From contig VGMK01000148.1 in assembly GCA_016866375.1 (NCBI GenBank), positions 1-5,145 on the forward strand: 5,145 nucleotides of DNA. Direction: 5' to 3'. A program made the position numbers and the translations under genes. The stretch is from Bacteroidota bacterium. Its GTDB lineage: Bacteria > Bacteroidota > Bacteroidia > Flavobacteriales_D > Crocinitomicaceae. The notes under the pieces were generated by a model. It was not told where the DNA came from and ran no database searches. It worked only from the letters and a program-made list of their open reading frames with translations. Each line of letters begins with the position of its first letter. The stretch's first letter is position 1. Below are positions 1-5,145 of the stretch, one piece after another.

Positions 1-5
1 AATAA

Positions 6-1355
6 ATGAAACGGTTAATTCAAAATTTAAAGAAGATTTGGGCGGTTGAAGAATTAAGAAAACGTATTCTTTACACACTCCTGCTGATTTTAGTTTACCG
101 TTTGGGATCTTTTGTAATTCTTCCCGGTGTAAATTACAAAAACCTCACAACCGATGCCGGGCAACAGAACATGTTGGAGTCTTTATTGTCTTTATTCTCG
201 GGCGGTGGTTTTACCAACGCATCATTCATGGCTCTCGGTATAATGCCTTATATTAGCGCCTCAATCATAATGCAATTACTCGGAATGGCTGTCCCCGCCG
301 TTCAGAAAATGCAAAACGAGGGAGAATCTGGTCGGAAGAAAATAAATAACTATACACGGATATTAACAATTGTCATTTGTGCACTTCAGGCCCCTAGTTA
401 TTTAAAACTCTACGTTGAGTCAAAAAATGCCATGCCAATTGACCCATCCACTGGCTGGTGGGGCCAAACCATATTAATTTTGGTTGCGGGTTCAATGTTT
501 GCTGTGTGGTTAGGGGAACGTATAACGGAGAAAGGCATAGGCAATGGAATATCACTCTTGATTACTGTGGGTATTTTGTCAAGGCTACCAGTCTCATTTT
601 TTGGCGAGTTTGCAAAATCCTTAGAAGCAGGTAATTTATTGATTCTAGTACTTGAAGTAGTTGCCTTTATGTTAATTGTCTTGGCCACAATATTAATTGT
701 ACAAGGAGTGAGAAGGATTCCTTTGAACACGGCAAAACGCGTTGTGGGGTCAAGAGGAGCGGCGGAAAGTGCTGGTGCAAGAAATTACTTACCTATTAAG
801 GTCAACTCAAGTGGTGTAATGCCGATTATTTTTGCACAAGCCATTATGACAATTCCTCTAATGATTTACTCTAGTGCCTCCGGAGATAGCGAGAATGTTG
901 GATTTCTTCAAAGCACTCTGGGTGATGTTTATGGTTTGTCCTACAACATATTGTTGTGTTTATTAATAGTTATTTTTACCTATTTCTACACAGCGATTAT
1001 GATTAATCCAATGAAAATCGCAGATGATTTGAAACGAAGTGGAGGTTTCATTCCTGGAGTCCGACCTGGCGAAGAAACCGCAGAACATATTGACAACGTC
1101 GTTTCGCGCATCACCTTCCCCGGATCTTTATTTTTAGCGTCAATCGCAGTTTTGCCATCAATCGCAAAGCTTGCTGGCGTGAGTGATGGGTTTGCCATGT
1201 TTTTTGGAGGAACGAGTATTTTAATTATGGTAGGGGTGGTGTTAGATACATTACAACAAATTGAAACATATACATTGAATAAACATATGGATGGTCTGAT
1301 GGAAGGCACGCGTGTACGCGGAAGAAGAGGAAATAACGAATTATCAGGATTTTAG
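6..1355 (+). CDS. secY: Preprotein translocase channel subunit SecY
   Basis: SecY forms the protein-conducting channel of the Sec translocon in the inner membrane, working with SecE, SecG and the SecA motor or ribosomes. The 449-residue protein has the family's usual length and ten hydrophobic segments, near residues 20-38, 74-95, 116-134, 153-170, 180-200, 211-233, 268-290, 313-333, 370-390 and 396-414. The Gly-rich plug region lies at about 60-73 (LFSGGGFTNAS). The cytosolic loop after segment 6 carries RRIPLNTAKRVVG (236-248), segment 7 starts with NSSGVMPIIFA (267-277), and the loop after segment 8 has GGFIPGVRPGEET (346-358). These are SecY signatures. The ATG at 6 fits the family start MKRLIQNLKKIW. 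It is directly preceded by TAA at 3-5, which may be the stop of an upstream gene (rplO is expected there), but the window is too short to tell. infA follows after 3 bases. Confidence 0.98.
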   Translation: MKRLIQNLKKIWAVEELRKRILYTLLLILVYRLGSFVILPGVNYKNLTTDAGQQNMLESLLSLFSGGGFTNASFMALGIMPYISASIIMQLLGMAVPAVQKMQNEGESGRKKINNYTRILTIVICALQAPSYLKLYVESKNAMPIDPSTGWWGQTILILVAGSMFAVWLGERITEKGIGNGISLLITVGILSRLPVSFFGEFAKSLEAGNLLILVLEVVAFMLIVLATILIVQGVRRIPLNTAKRVVGSRGAAESAGARNYLPIKVNSSGVMPIIFAQAIMTIPLMIYSSASGDSENVGFLQSTLGDVYGLSYNILLCLLIVIFTYFYTAIMINPMKIADDLKRSGGFIPGVRPGEETAEHIDNVVSRITFPGSLFLASIAVLPSIAKLAGVSDGFAMFFGGTSILIMVGVVLDTLQQIETYTLNKHMDGLMEGTRVRGRRGNNELSGF

Positions 1356-1358
1356 AAG

Positions 1359-1577
1359 ATGCCAAAACAATCGTCAATAGAACAAGATGGAGTCATTGAA
1401 GAAGCATTGCCAAATGCGATGTTCAAAGTGCGTTTGGAAAATGGACATGTAATCACTGCACATATTTCAGGGAAAATGAGAATGTTTTATATTAAAATAC
1501 TTCCTGGAGATAGAGTTAAGGTTGAAATGTCTCCATATGATTTAACAAAAGGTAGAATATCATTTAGGTATAAATAA
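1359..1577 (+). CDS. infA: Translation initiation factor IF-1
   Basis: IF-1 binds the 30S A site and, with IF-2 and IF-3, controls start-site selection. The 72-residue product is full length and is essentially one S1-type OB-fold. Visible family motifs are GVIEEALPNAMFKVRLENGH (11-30), HISGKMRM (35-42), YIKILPGDRVKVE (44-56) and SPYDLTKGRISFR (58-70). The start lies 3 bases after the secY stop, so the two are probably translationally coupled. There is no convincing Shine-Dalgarno sequence, only GAAG directly against the ATG. In Bacteroides the methionine aminopeptidase gene map often sits between secY and infA; here it is absent, an arrangement I associate with Flavobacteriia (from memory, not tested). 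Identity is not in doubt. Confidence 0.98.
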   Translation: MPKQSSIEQDGVIEEALPNAMFKVRLENGHVITAHISGKMRMFYIKILPGDRVKVEMSPYDLTKGRISFRYK

Positions 1578-1588
1578 ATAAGAGTAAA

Positions 1589-1705
1589 ATGAAAGTAAGA
1601 GCATCAGTGAAGAAAAGAACTGCAGATTGCAAAATCGTAAAGCGAAAGGGTCGCGTTTACGTGATAAATAAAAAGAATCCCAAATTAAAACAACGTCAAG
1701 GTTAA
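1589..1705 (+). CDS. rpmJ: 50S ribosomal protein L36, zinc-ligand-depleted form
   Basis: L36 is the smallest common protein of the large subunit and helps fold 23S rRNA near the stalk base. This 38-residue frame begins MKVRASVKKRTADCKIVKRK and ends PKLKQRQG, matching L36 at both ends and in exact length. Zinc-binding L36 proteins carry ligands at about residues 11, 14, 27 and 33 (Cys, Cys, Cys, His, as in E. coli). Here these positions are Thr11, Cys14, Asn27 and Leu33, so only one ligand remains and zinc binding is very unlikely. Ligand-free L36 is known in Bacteroidota, and the rest of the fold is conserved, so this is not a decayed gene. It lies 11 bases after infA and 4 bases before rpsM, inside the operon. 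It is easily missed because of its size. Confidence 0.97.
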   Translation: MKVRASVKKRTADCKIVKRKGRVYVINKKNPKLKQRQG

Positions 1706-1709
1706 TAAT

Positions 1710-2084
1710 ATGGCACGTATTGCAGGTATAGATTTACCAAAAAATAAAAGGGGTGTAATTGGTTTAACTTACATCTTTGGCATCGGAAGAAGTACTTCGA
1801 AGAAGATTTTGAAGGAGAACGGTATTGATGAAAGCATTAAGGTACAAGATTGGAATGACGATCAGCTTTCAGCCATCAGAAATTCGGTCAACGAAGTCAA
1901 AACCGAAGGTCAGTTGCGTTCGGAAATTCAGCTTAATATCAAAAGATTGATGGATATTGGTTGCCAAAGAGGAATACGTCATCGTGCCGGGTTGCCACTT
2001 CGTGGACAACGCACCAAGAATAATTCTAGAACAAGAAAAGGAAAAAGAAAAACAGTTGCAAATAAGAAAAAGGTAACTAAATAA
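1710..2084 (+). CDS. rpsM: 30S ribosomal protein S13
   Basis: S13 sits in the head of the 30S subunit, contacts the P-site tRNA through its C-terminal tail, and forms intersubunit bridges with the 50S subunit. The product is 124 residues, normal for the family. The N-terminal helical domain starts MARIAGIDLPKNKRGVIGLT, and a helix-two-turn-helix region with YIFGIGRSTSKKIL follows (21-34). The C-terminal rRNA- and tRNA-binding segment carries GIRHRAGLPLRGQRTK (88-103), then a very basic tail rich in Lys and Arg to the end. The ATG at 1710 comes 4 bases after the rpmJ stop. An AAGG eight bases upstream (1698-1701) is the nearest thing to a Shine-Dalgarno sequence, but is weak. rpsK follows after 11 bases. 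Confidence 0.98.
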   Translation: MARIAGIDLPKNKRGVIGLTYIFGIGRSTSKKILKENGIDESIKVQDWNDDQLSAIRNSVNEVKTEGQLRSEIQLNIKRLMDIGCQRGIRHRAGLPLRGQRTKNNSRTRKGKRKTVANKKKVTK

Positions 2085-2095
2085 AAAGTGTTAGT

Positions 2096-2482
2096 ATGGC
2101 AAAAACGAATCAAAAAAAGAAGAAAAATGTCAAAGTAGATGCCGCTGGAGAAGCTCACATTCAGGCTAGCTTCAACAACGTAATCATCTCTTTGACAAAT
2201 AGTGCTGGCCAAGTGATTGCATGGTCATCAGCTGGCAAAATGGGCTTTAAAGGATCTAAAAAGAACACCCCCTATGCTGCACAATTAGCCGCAGAGGATG
2301 CATCAAAAGAAGCGCATGATTTCGGATTACGTAGAGTGAAAGTTTTTGTGAAAGGGCCAGGTGCGGGAAGAGAATCCGCAATACGGGCAATTAATAATTC
2401 AGGGATTGAAGTGACTGAAATTGTTGATGTTACTCCATTACCACACAACGGCTGTCGTCCACCAAAAAGAAGAAGAGTTTAA
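2096..2482 (+). CDS. rpsK: 30S ribosomal protein S11
   Basis: S11 is a platform protein of the 30S subunit, near the E site and the mRNA exit path. It binds 16S rRNA late in assembly and neighbours S6, S18 and S21. The 128-residue product has a Lys-rich N-terminus (KTNQKKKKNVK, 3-13), then the conserved core: AHIQASFNNVIISLTNSAG (20-38), GKMGFKGSKKNTPYAAQLAA (47-66) and VFVKGPGAGRESAIRAI (83-99). It ends with the signature PHNGCRPPKRRRV (116-128). Asn118-Gly119 corresponds to the Asn-Gly site that is converted to isoaspartate in E. coli S11. The start follows the rpsM stop by 11 bases without a Shine-Dalgarno match. A 69-base gap separates it from rpsD, the longest gap within the operon. Confidence 0.98.
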   Translation: MAKTNQKKKKNVKVDAAGEAHIQASFNNVIISLTNSAGQVIAWSSAGKMGFKGSKKNTPYAAQLAAEDASKEAHDFGLRRVKVFVKGPGAGRESAIRAINNSGIEVTEIVDVTPLPHNGCRPPKRRRV

Positions 2483-2551
2483 TAATAAATAACCGGGAAG
2501 TTACCATCGAAGGAATGCCTTAATTCATGGGTCCCATAAAACAATATAAAA
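2483..2551 (+). promoter_or_regulatory. Candidate structured leader ahead of rpsD (possible S4 autoregulatory site)
   Basis: This is the only sizeable gap inside the operon, and it can fold. Seen in the sequence: GGGA (2495-2498) can pair with TCCC (2532-2535), CCAT (2504-2507) with ATGG (2527-2530), and AAGG (2510-2513) with CCTT (2518-2521) around an AATG loop. The three helices nest in one arm ending 16 bases before the rpsD start. S4 represses its own operon by binding mRNA in E. coli and Bacillus, and I recall S4 leader motifs reported upstream of rpsD in Bacteroidota. I could not compare this sequence with those models. The helices are only 4 base pairs each with bulges, so chance pairing is possible. 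No promoter or terminator is evident here. Confidence 0.4.
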
Positions 2552-3160
2552 ATGGCAAGATACAGAGGTCCTAAATCAAAAATAGCACGGCGCTTTCGCG
2601 ATCCTATTTTTGGGCCAGATAAGGCGTTGGACAGAAAAAATTATGGACCTGGTCAGCATGGTCCTGCAAAAAGAAGAGGTAGCAAACAATCAGAATATGC
2701 TATCCAGTTAGGGGAAAAACAAAAAGCTAAATACACTTACGGTATTTTGGAGCGACAGTTTTCCAATATTTTTGCGAAAGCATCTAGAATGAAAGGAATT
2801 ACTGGTGAAAACTTACTTCAACTTTGTGAAGCCCGACTAGATAATACTGTTTTTAGACTGGGAATCGCTCCAAGTAGAAGAGCAGCGAGACAATTGGTTT
2901 CTCACAAACACATTGTGGTGAATGGTGAAGTGATCAATATCCCTTCTTACACGCTAAATGTAGGGGATGTCGTCGCTGTTCGTGAAAAATCAAAATCTCT
3001 TGAGGCAATTATTGCCTCCCTAACAACAAATAAAAAGAAATACGATTGGTTGGATTGGGATTCAACATCACTTTCAGGTAAGCTTTTGAACTGGCCCTCG
3101 AGGGATATGATACCAGAAAATATCAAAGAACAACTAATCGTTGAATTGTATTCTAAATAA
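2552..3160 (+). CDS. rpsD: 30S ribosomal protein S4
   Basis: S4 is a primary 16S rRNA-binding protein that nucleates assembly of the 30S body and lines the mRNA entry channel with S3 and S5. In many bacteria it also represses its own operon. The 202-residue length is normal. The N-terminal region starts MARYRGPKSKIARRFR and carries NYGPGQHGPAKRRGSKQSEY (30-49). The S4-type RNA-binding domain spans about 96-155, with RLDNTVFRLGIAPSRRAARQ (95-114), then SHKHIVVNGEVINIPSY (117-133). The C-terminus has the expected IKEQLIVELYSK. The N-terminal zinc cysteines of some S4 proteins are absent; the only Cys is at 92. The start at 2552 follows an A-rich stretch (AATATAAAA) rather than a Shine-Dalgarno sequence. 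rpoA begins 17 bases downstream. Confidence 0.98.
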   Translation: MARYRGPKSKIARRFRDPIFGPDKALDRKNYGPGQHGPAKRRGSKQSEYAIQLGEKQKAKYTYGILERQFSNIFAKASRMKGITGENLLQLCEARLDNTVFRLGIAPSRRAARQLVSHKHIVVNGEVINIPSYTLNVGDVVAVREKSKSLEAIIASLTTNKKKYDWLDWDSTSLSGKLLNWPSRDMIPENIKEQLIVELYSK

Positions 3161-3177
3161 AAATAAAAGAAAGTAAA

Positions 3178-4170
3178 ATGGCTATATTGGATTTTCAAAA
3201 ACCAGATAAAGTAATAATGATTCACTCTGATGAATTTAACGGAGAATTTGAATTTCGACCGTTGGAACCAGGGTATGGTATTACAGTAGGTAATTCACTC
3301 CGAAGAATTTTGTTGTCCTCACTCGAGGGCTTCGCTATATCTTCTGTTAAAATTCAGGGTGCTGACCATGAATTTTCAACCATTAAAGGGGTTGTCGAAG
3401 ACGTAACAGAGCTTGTATTAAATTTAAAACAAGTAAGATTCAAAAGACAAATCGAAGGGACTGATTCGGAAACAGTAATCGTGACTGCTGGTGGACAAAA
3501 TAAATTGACAGCAGGCGACATTGGAAAAAATACTTCTGCTTTCCAAGTGTTGAATCCTGACTTAGTGATTTGTAACATGGAAGCATCAGTCAAAATTGAA
3601 ATGGAGTTGACAATTGGGAAAGGACGAGGTTATTTACCTGCTGAAGAGAATAAGACAAATTCTGCTCCTTTCGGAACAATTTTTATCGATTCAATTTTTA
3701 CACCAATTGTTAATGTACAGTATACAATTGAAAACTATCGAGTCGAGCAAAAAACGGATTATGAGAAATTAATTTTCAACATCAAGACGGATGGTTCAAT
3801 TCATCCAAAAGATGCATTAAAAGAGGCCGCTAAGATTCTAATTCATCATTTCATGTTGTTTTCTGACGAGCGCATCACACTGGATAGTGAAATAAAAGCT
3901 GAGACTGAAGAGTTTGATGAAACATCACTCCACATGCGTCAGCTACTTAAAACAAAACTAGTGGATATGGATCTTTCAGTGCGTGCACTGAACTGCTTAA
4001 AAGCGGCTGACGTAGAAACACTTGGAGATTTGGTTTCCTATGCCAAGTCTGATCTATTAAAATTTAGGAATTTTGGTAAAAAGTCATTGACTGAGTTAGA
4101 GGATTTAGTAGATAATAAAGGCCTTTCATTTGGGATGAATGTGGCAAAATATAAATTAGATAAAGACTAG
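3178..4170 (+). CDS. rpoA: DNA-directed RNA polymerase subunit alpha
   Basis: Alpha dimerises to scaffold beta and beta' in RNA polymerase, and its C-terminal domain contacts UP elements and activators. The 330-residue protein is full length. The N-terminal domain (about 1-230) holds the dimerisation and assembly motif PGYGITVGNSLRRILLSSLE (31-50) and GVVEDVTELVLNLKQV (71-86). A short acidic linker (about 240-250) leads to the C-terminal domain, which contains VRALNCLKAADVETLGDLV (268-286), then NFGKKSLTELEDLV (298-311) and GLSFGM (317-322). Arg269, Asn272, Gly300, Lys302 and Ser303 match E. coli Arg265, Asn268, Gly296, Lys298 and Ser299, which bind DNA, so UP-element recognition is probably kept. 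The start MAILDFQKPDKVIM is typical of Bacteroidota. The gene ends in tandem TAG stops (4168-4173), 5 bases from the rplQ ATG counted from its first stop. Confidence 0.99.
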   Translation: MAILDFQKPDKVIMIHSDEFNGEFEFRPLEPGYGITVGNSLRRILLSSLEGFAISSVKIQGADHEFSTIKGVVEDVTELVLNLKQVRFKRQIEGTDSETVIVTAGGQNKLTAGDIGKNTSAFQVLNPDLVICNMEASVKIEMELTIGKGRGYLPAEENKTNSAPFGTIFIDSIFTPIVNVQYTIENYRVEQKTDYEKLIFNIKTDGSIHPKDALKEAAKILIHHFMLFSDERITLDSEIKAETEEFDETSLHMRQLLKTKLVDMDLSVRALNCLKAADVETLGDLVSYAKSDLLKFRNFGKKSLTELEDLVDNKGLSFGMNVAKYKLDKD

Positions 4171-4175
4171 TAGTC

Positions 4176-4985
4176 ATGAGACACGGAAATAAGGTAAATC
4201 ATTTAAGTAGAAAGACCGGCCACAGGAAGGCCATGCTTTCGAATATGGCATGTTCCTTAATTGAACACAAGCGTATTACAACAACCCTGGCCAAAGCCAA
4301 AACTTTGCGTGTTTATGTGGAACCAATTCTTACAAAAGCAAAAGACGATTCAACGCATTCTCGTCGTGTTGTTTTTTCCTATCTTCAAAACAAAGAGGTT
4401 GTTGCTGAATTATTTCGTGATGTAGCGCCAAAGATTATCAATAGGAACGGGGGTTACACAAGAATCATTCGCACTGGGAATCGATTGGGAGATAACGCAG
4501 AAATGTGCCTCATTGAGTTGGTCGATTTCAACGAAATTTACACAAAAGATACAGCTAAGAAAACAACAAGACGTTCGCGCAGAGCTGGCAGCAAGAAAAC
4601 GGGAGACAATGTCCCAAATGAAGCTCAGGCAGAAGCAGTTGAAGATGCAGTAATTATTGAAGATAATGTAGAAACTGCTGTTAAAACCGAAAATACTGAC
4701 GAGGATACTGTTGAAACTCCTTTAGAAGAAGTTGTATCTGAAACTCTAGTAGAGGCCCATGAAGTCGCAGTTGTTGAAGAAAACCAAGAGTTAGATGTTC
4801 AAAATGAAATTACAGCGCAAGAGGTGACAGAAACAATTACCGAATCGGAAGTTACTGAAGAAACAAGTCCTGCGGTTGCCGAAGAGGTGGTCCCTGCAAG
4901 TGAAGAGGCAGCGGAGTCAGCAGAAACTGAGTATGACAATACCCCTCAGAAAGAGGAAGATAGTAAAGAGGAATCTGCATCCTAA
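4176..4985 (+). CDS. rplQ: 50S ribosomal protein L17 with long acidic C-terminal extension
   Basis: L17 binds 23S rRNA near the peptide exit side of the 50S subunit. Residues 1 to about 122 are the normal L17 fold: MRHGNKVNHLSRKTGHRKAM at the start, SLIEHKRITTTLAKAKTLR (27-45), then NGGYTRIIRTGNRLGDNAEM (91-110) and IELVDF (113-118). E. coli L17 is about 127 residues, whereas this protein has 269. After the core comes a basic linker (124-141, nine Lys/Arg), then about 127 residues (143-269) with 34 Glu, 8 Asp, 3 Lys and no Arg. It is otherwise rich in Val, Ala and Thr and is probably disordered. The frame is open throughout and ends just ahead of a terminator, so the tail is genuine coding sequence. 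Extended acidic tails on L17 are known in Bacteroidota, though their role is unclear to me. This is the last gene of the operon. Confidence 0.96.
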   Translation: MRHGNKVNHLSRKTGHRKAMLSNMACSLIEHKRITTTLAKAKTLRVYVEPILTKAKDDSTHSRRVVFSYLQNKEVVAELFRDVAPKIINRNGGYTRIIRTGNRLGDNAEMCLIELVDFNEIYTKDTAKKTTRRSRRAGSKKTGDNVPNEAQAEAVEDAVIIEDNVETAVKTENTDEDTVETPLEEVVSETLVEAHEVAVVEENQELDVQNEITAQEVTETITESEVTEETSPAVAEEVVPASEEAAESAETEYDNTPQKEEDSKEESAS

Positions 4986-5005
4986 CTTTTTGACAATATG
5001 TTGAT

Positions 5006-5033
5006 AAAAGGCGGCCATTTGGTTGCCTTTTTT
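5006..5033 (+). terminator. Intrinsic terminator closing the ribosomal-protein operon
   Basis: An 11-base-pair stem pairs 5006-5016 (AAAAGGCGGCC) with 5021-5031 (GGTTGCCTTTT) around an ATTT loop. All positions pair, two of them as G-U, and a run of six T (5028-5033) ends the element. It begins 20 bases after the rplQ stop and lies on the same strand, as expected for rho-independent termination. The A-rich 5' arm could also make it partly bidirectional, but no converging gene is present. Confidence 0.9.
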
Positions 5034-5045
5034 AATTTTAAAATA

Positions 5046-5075
5046 GTTCAAATTACAGGTAAGTTTCTAATTTTA
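5046..5075 (+). promoter_or_regulatory. Weak candidate promoter for carA
   Basis: A new transcription unit should start between the terminator and carA. Bacteroidota sigma-ABfr promoters use TTTG near -33 and TAnnTTTG near -7. TAATTTTA (5068-5075) matches seven of eight positions of the -7 element. GTTC (5046-5049) sits 18 bases upstream but is a poor -33 match, and the usual gap is about 19 to 21. The region is very A/T-rich, so a chance match is likely. It would leave only a short untranslated leader. Confidence 0.25.
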
Positions 5076-5089
5076 CGCAAATAAATTTC

Positions 5090-5145
5090 ATGCACGAGCA
5101 AAAATCAGCATTTTTGGTACTTGAGGACGGCACGGTATTTCAAGG
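5090..5145 (+). CDS. carA: Carbamoyl-phosphate synthase small subunit, N-terminal fragment
   Basis: CarA is the glutaminase subunit of carbamoyl-phosphate synthase. It releases ammonia from glutamine for CarB to make carbamoyl phosphate for pyrimidine and arginine synthesis. Only 18 codons and two bases are visible: M-H-E-Q-K-S-A-F-L-V-L-E-D-G-T-V-F-Q followed by GG. The segment FLVLEDGTVFQG matches the start of CarA, where a beta strand is followed by LEDGTxFxG; the final Gly is inferred from its first two bases. The order rplQ then carA, as I recall from Flavobacteriia, supports this. The catalytic Cys-His-Glu domain lies beyond the window. There is no Shine-Dalgarno match before the ATG, only AAATAAATTTC. 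The gene is cut by the window edge, not truncated biologically. Confidence 0.82.
   Translation, partial: MHEQKSAFLVLEDGTVFQ

Noticed and set aside
410..730. Reverse-strand open frame of about 106 codons inside secY
   Set aside because: It lies wholly antisense to a clear SecY coding region, has no recognisable domain, and its composition mirrors the complement of membrane-segment codons.
986..1309. Reverse-strand open frame of about 107 codons inside secY
   Set aside because: Antisense shadow of conserved SecY segments 8 to 10; no family resemblance and no supporting start context.
1979..2212. Reverse-strand open frame across rpsM and rpsK
   Set aside because: Its Phe- and Leu-rich product is the complement of the Lys-rich S13 tail and S11 N-terminus, not a membrane protein.
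2527..2537. ATGGGTCCCAT near-palindrome read as a protein-binding operator
   Set aside because: Five-base arms around one base are too short to call an operator; the arms are better used in the longer nested fold suggested for the rpsD leader.
2766..2773. TATTTTTG inside rpsD, matching the Bacteroidota -7 consensus TAnnTTTG
   Set aside because: It lies in conserved coding sequence (Ile-Phe-Ala codons), the possible upstream TTTG is spaced about 17 bases rather than 19 to 21, and such strings are common in A/T-rich genes.
2947..3225. Reverse-strand open frame across the rpsD-rpoA junction
   Set aside because: Antisense to two certain genes, with low-complexity aromatic sequence from A-rich sense codons.
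3354..3593. Reverse-strand open frame inside rpoA
   Set aside because: Antisense to the conserved alpha N-terminal domain; no recognisable features.
4990..4995. TTGACA, a perfect sigma70-type -35 hexamer after rplQ
   Set aside because: No -10 element lies about 17 bases downstream, the terminator follows at once, and Bacteroidota housekeeping promoters do not use this hexamer.

Overview
The window holds the distal end of a large ribosomal-protein operon (the spc/alpha end) from a member of the Bacteroidota, read entirely on the + strand. The order is secY, infA, rpmJ, rpsM, rpsK, rpsD, rpoA, rplQ, then a terminator and the first codons of carA. Evidence for Bacteroidota: the characteristic protein N-termini (RpoA starting MAILDFQKPDKVIM, S13 with LPKNKRGVIGLTYI), an L36 that has lost most zinc ligands, an L17 with a long acidic tail, A/T-rich start regions without Shine-Dalgarno sequences, and rplQ followed by carA. 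The absence of map between secY and infA fits Flavobacteriia and relatives better than Bacteroides, but this is inference from remembered gene orders.

Layout: 6-1355 encodes the SecY translocon channel. 1359-2482 is a tight block of IF1, L36, S13 and S11, with gaps of 3 to 11 bases. A 69-base gap (2483-2551) follows. It can fold into nested stems and is a reasonable candidate for an S4 autoregulatory leader in front of rpsD. 2552-4985 encodes S4, the RNA polymerase alpha subunit and L17. A strong intrinsic terminator at 5006-5033 closes the operon, and a separate transcription unit begins with carA at 5090, cut off by the window edge.

The genes supply parts of the 30S subunit (S4, S11, S13), the 50S subunit (L17, L36), translation initiation (IF1), transcription (alpha) and protein export (SecY). 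This co-expression of growth-linked machinery is conserved across bacteria. All the full-length genes look intact, with no frameshifts, insertions, mobile elements, CRISPR arrays, tRNAs or rRNAs. The rpmJ gene at 1589-1705 is very short (38 codons) but clear.

I see no undescribed system here. The items most worth a second look are the possible S4 leader RNA, the roughly 127-residue acidic tail on L17, and the zinc-ligand loss in L36.
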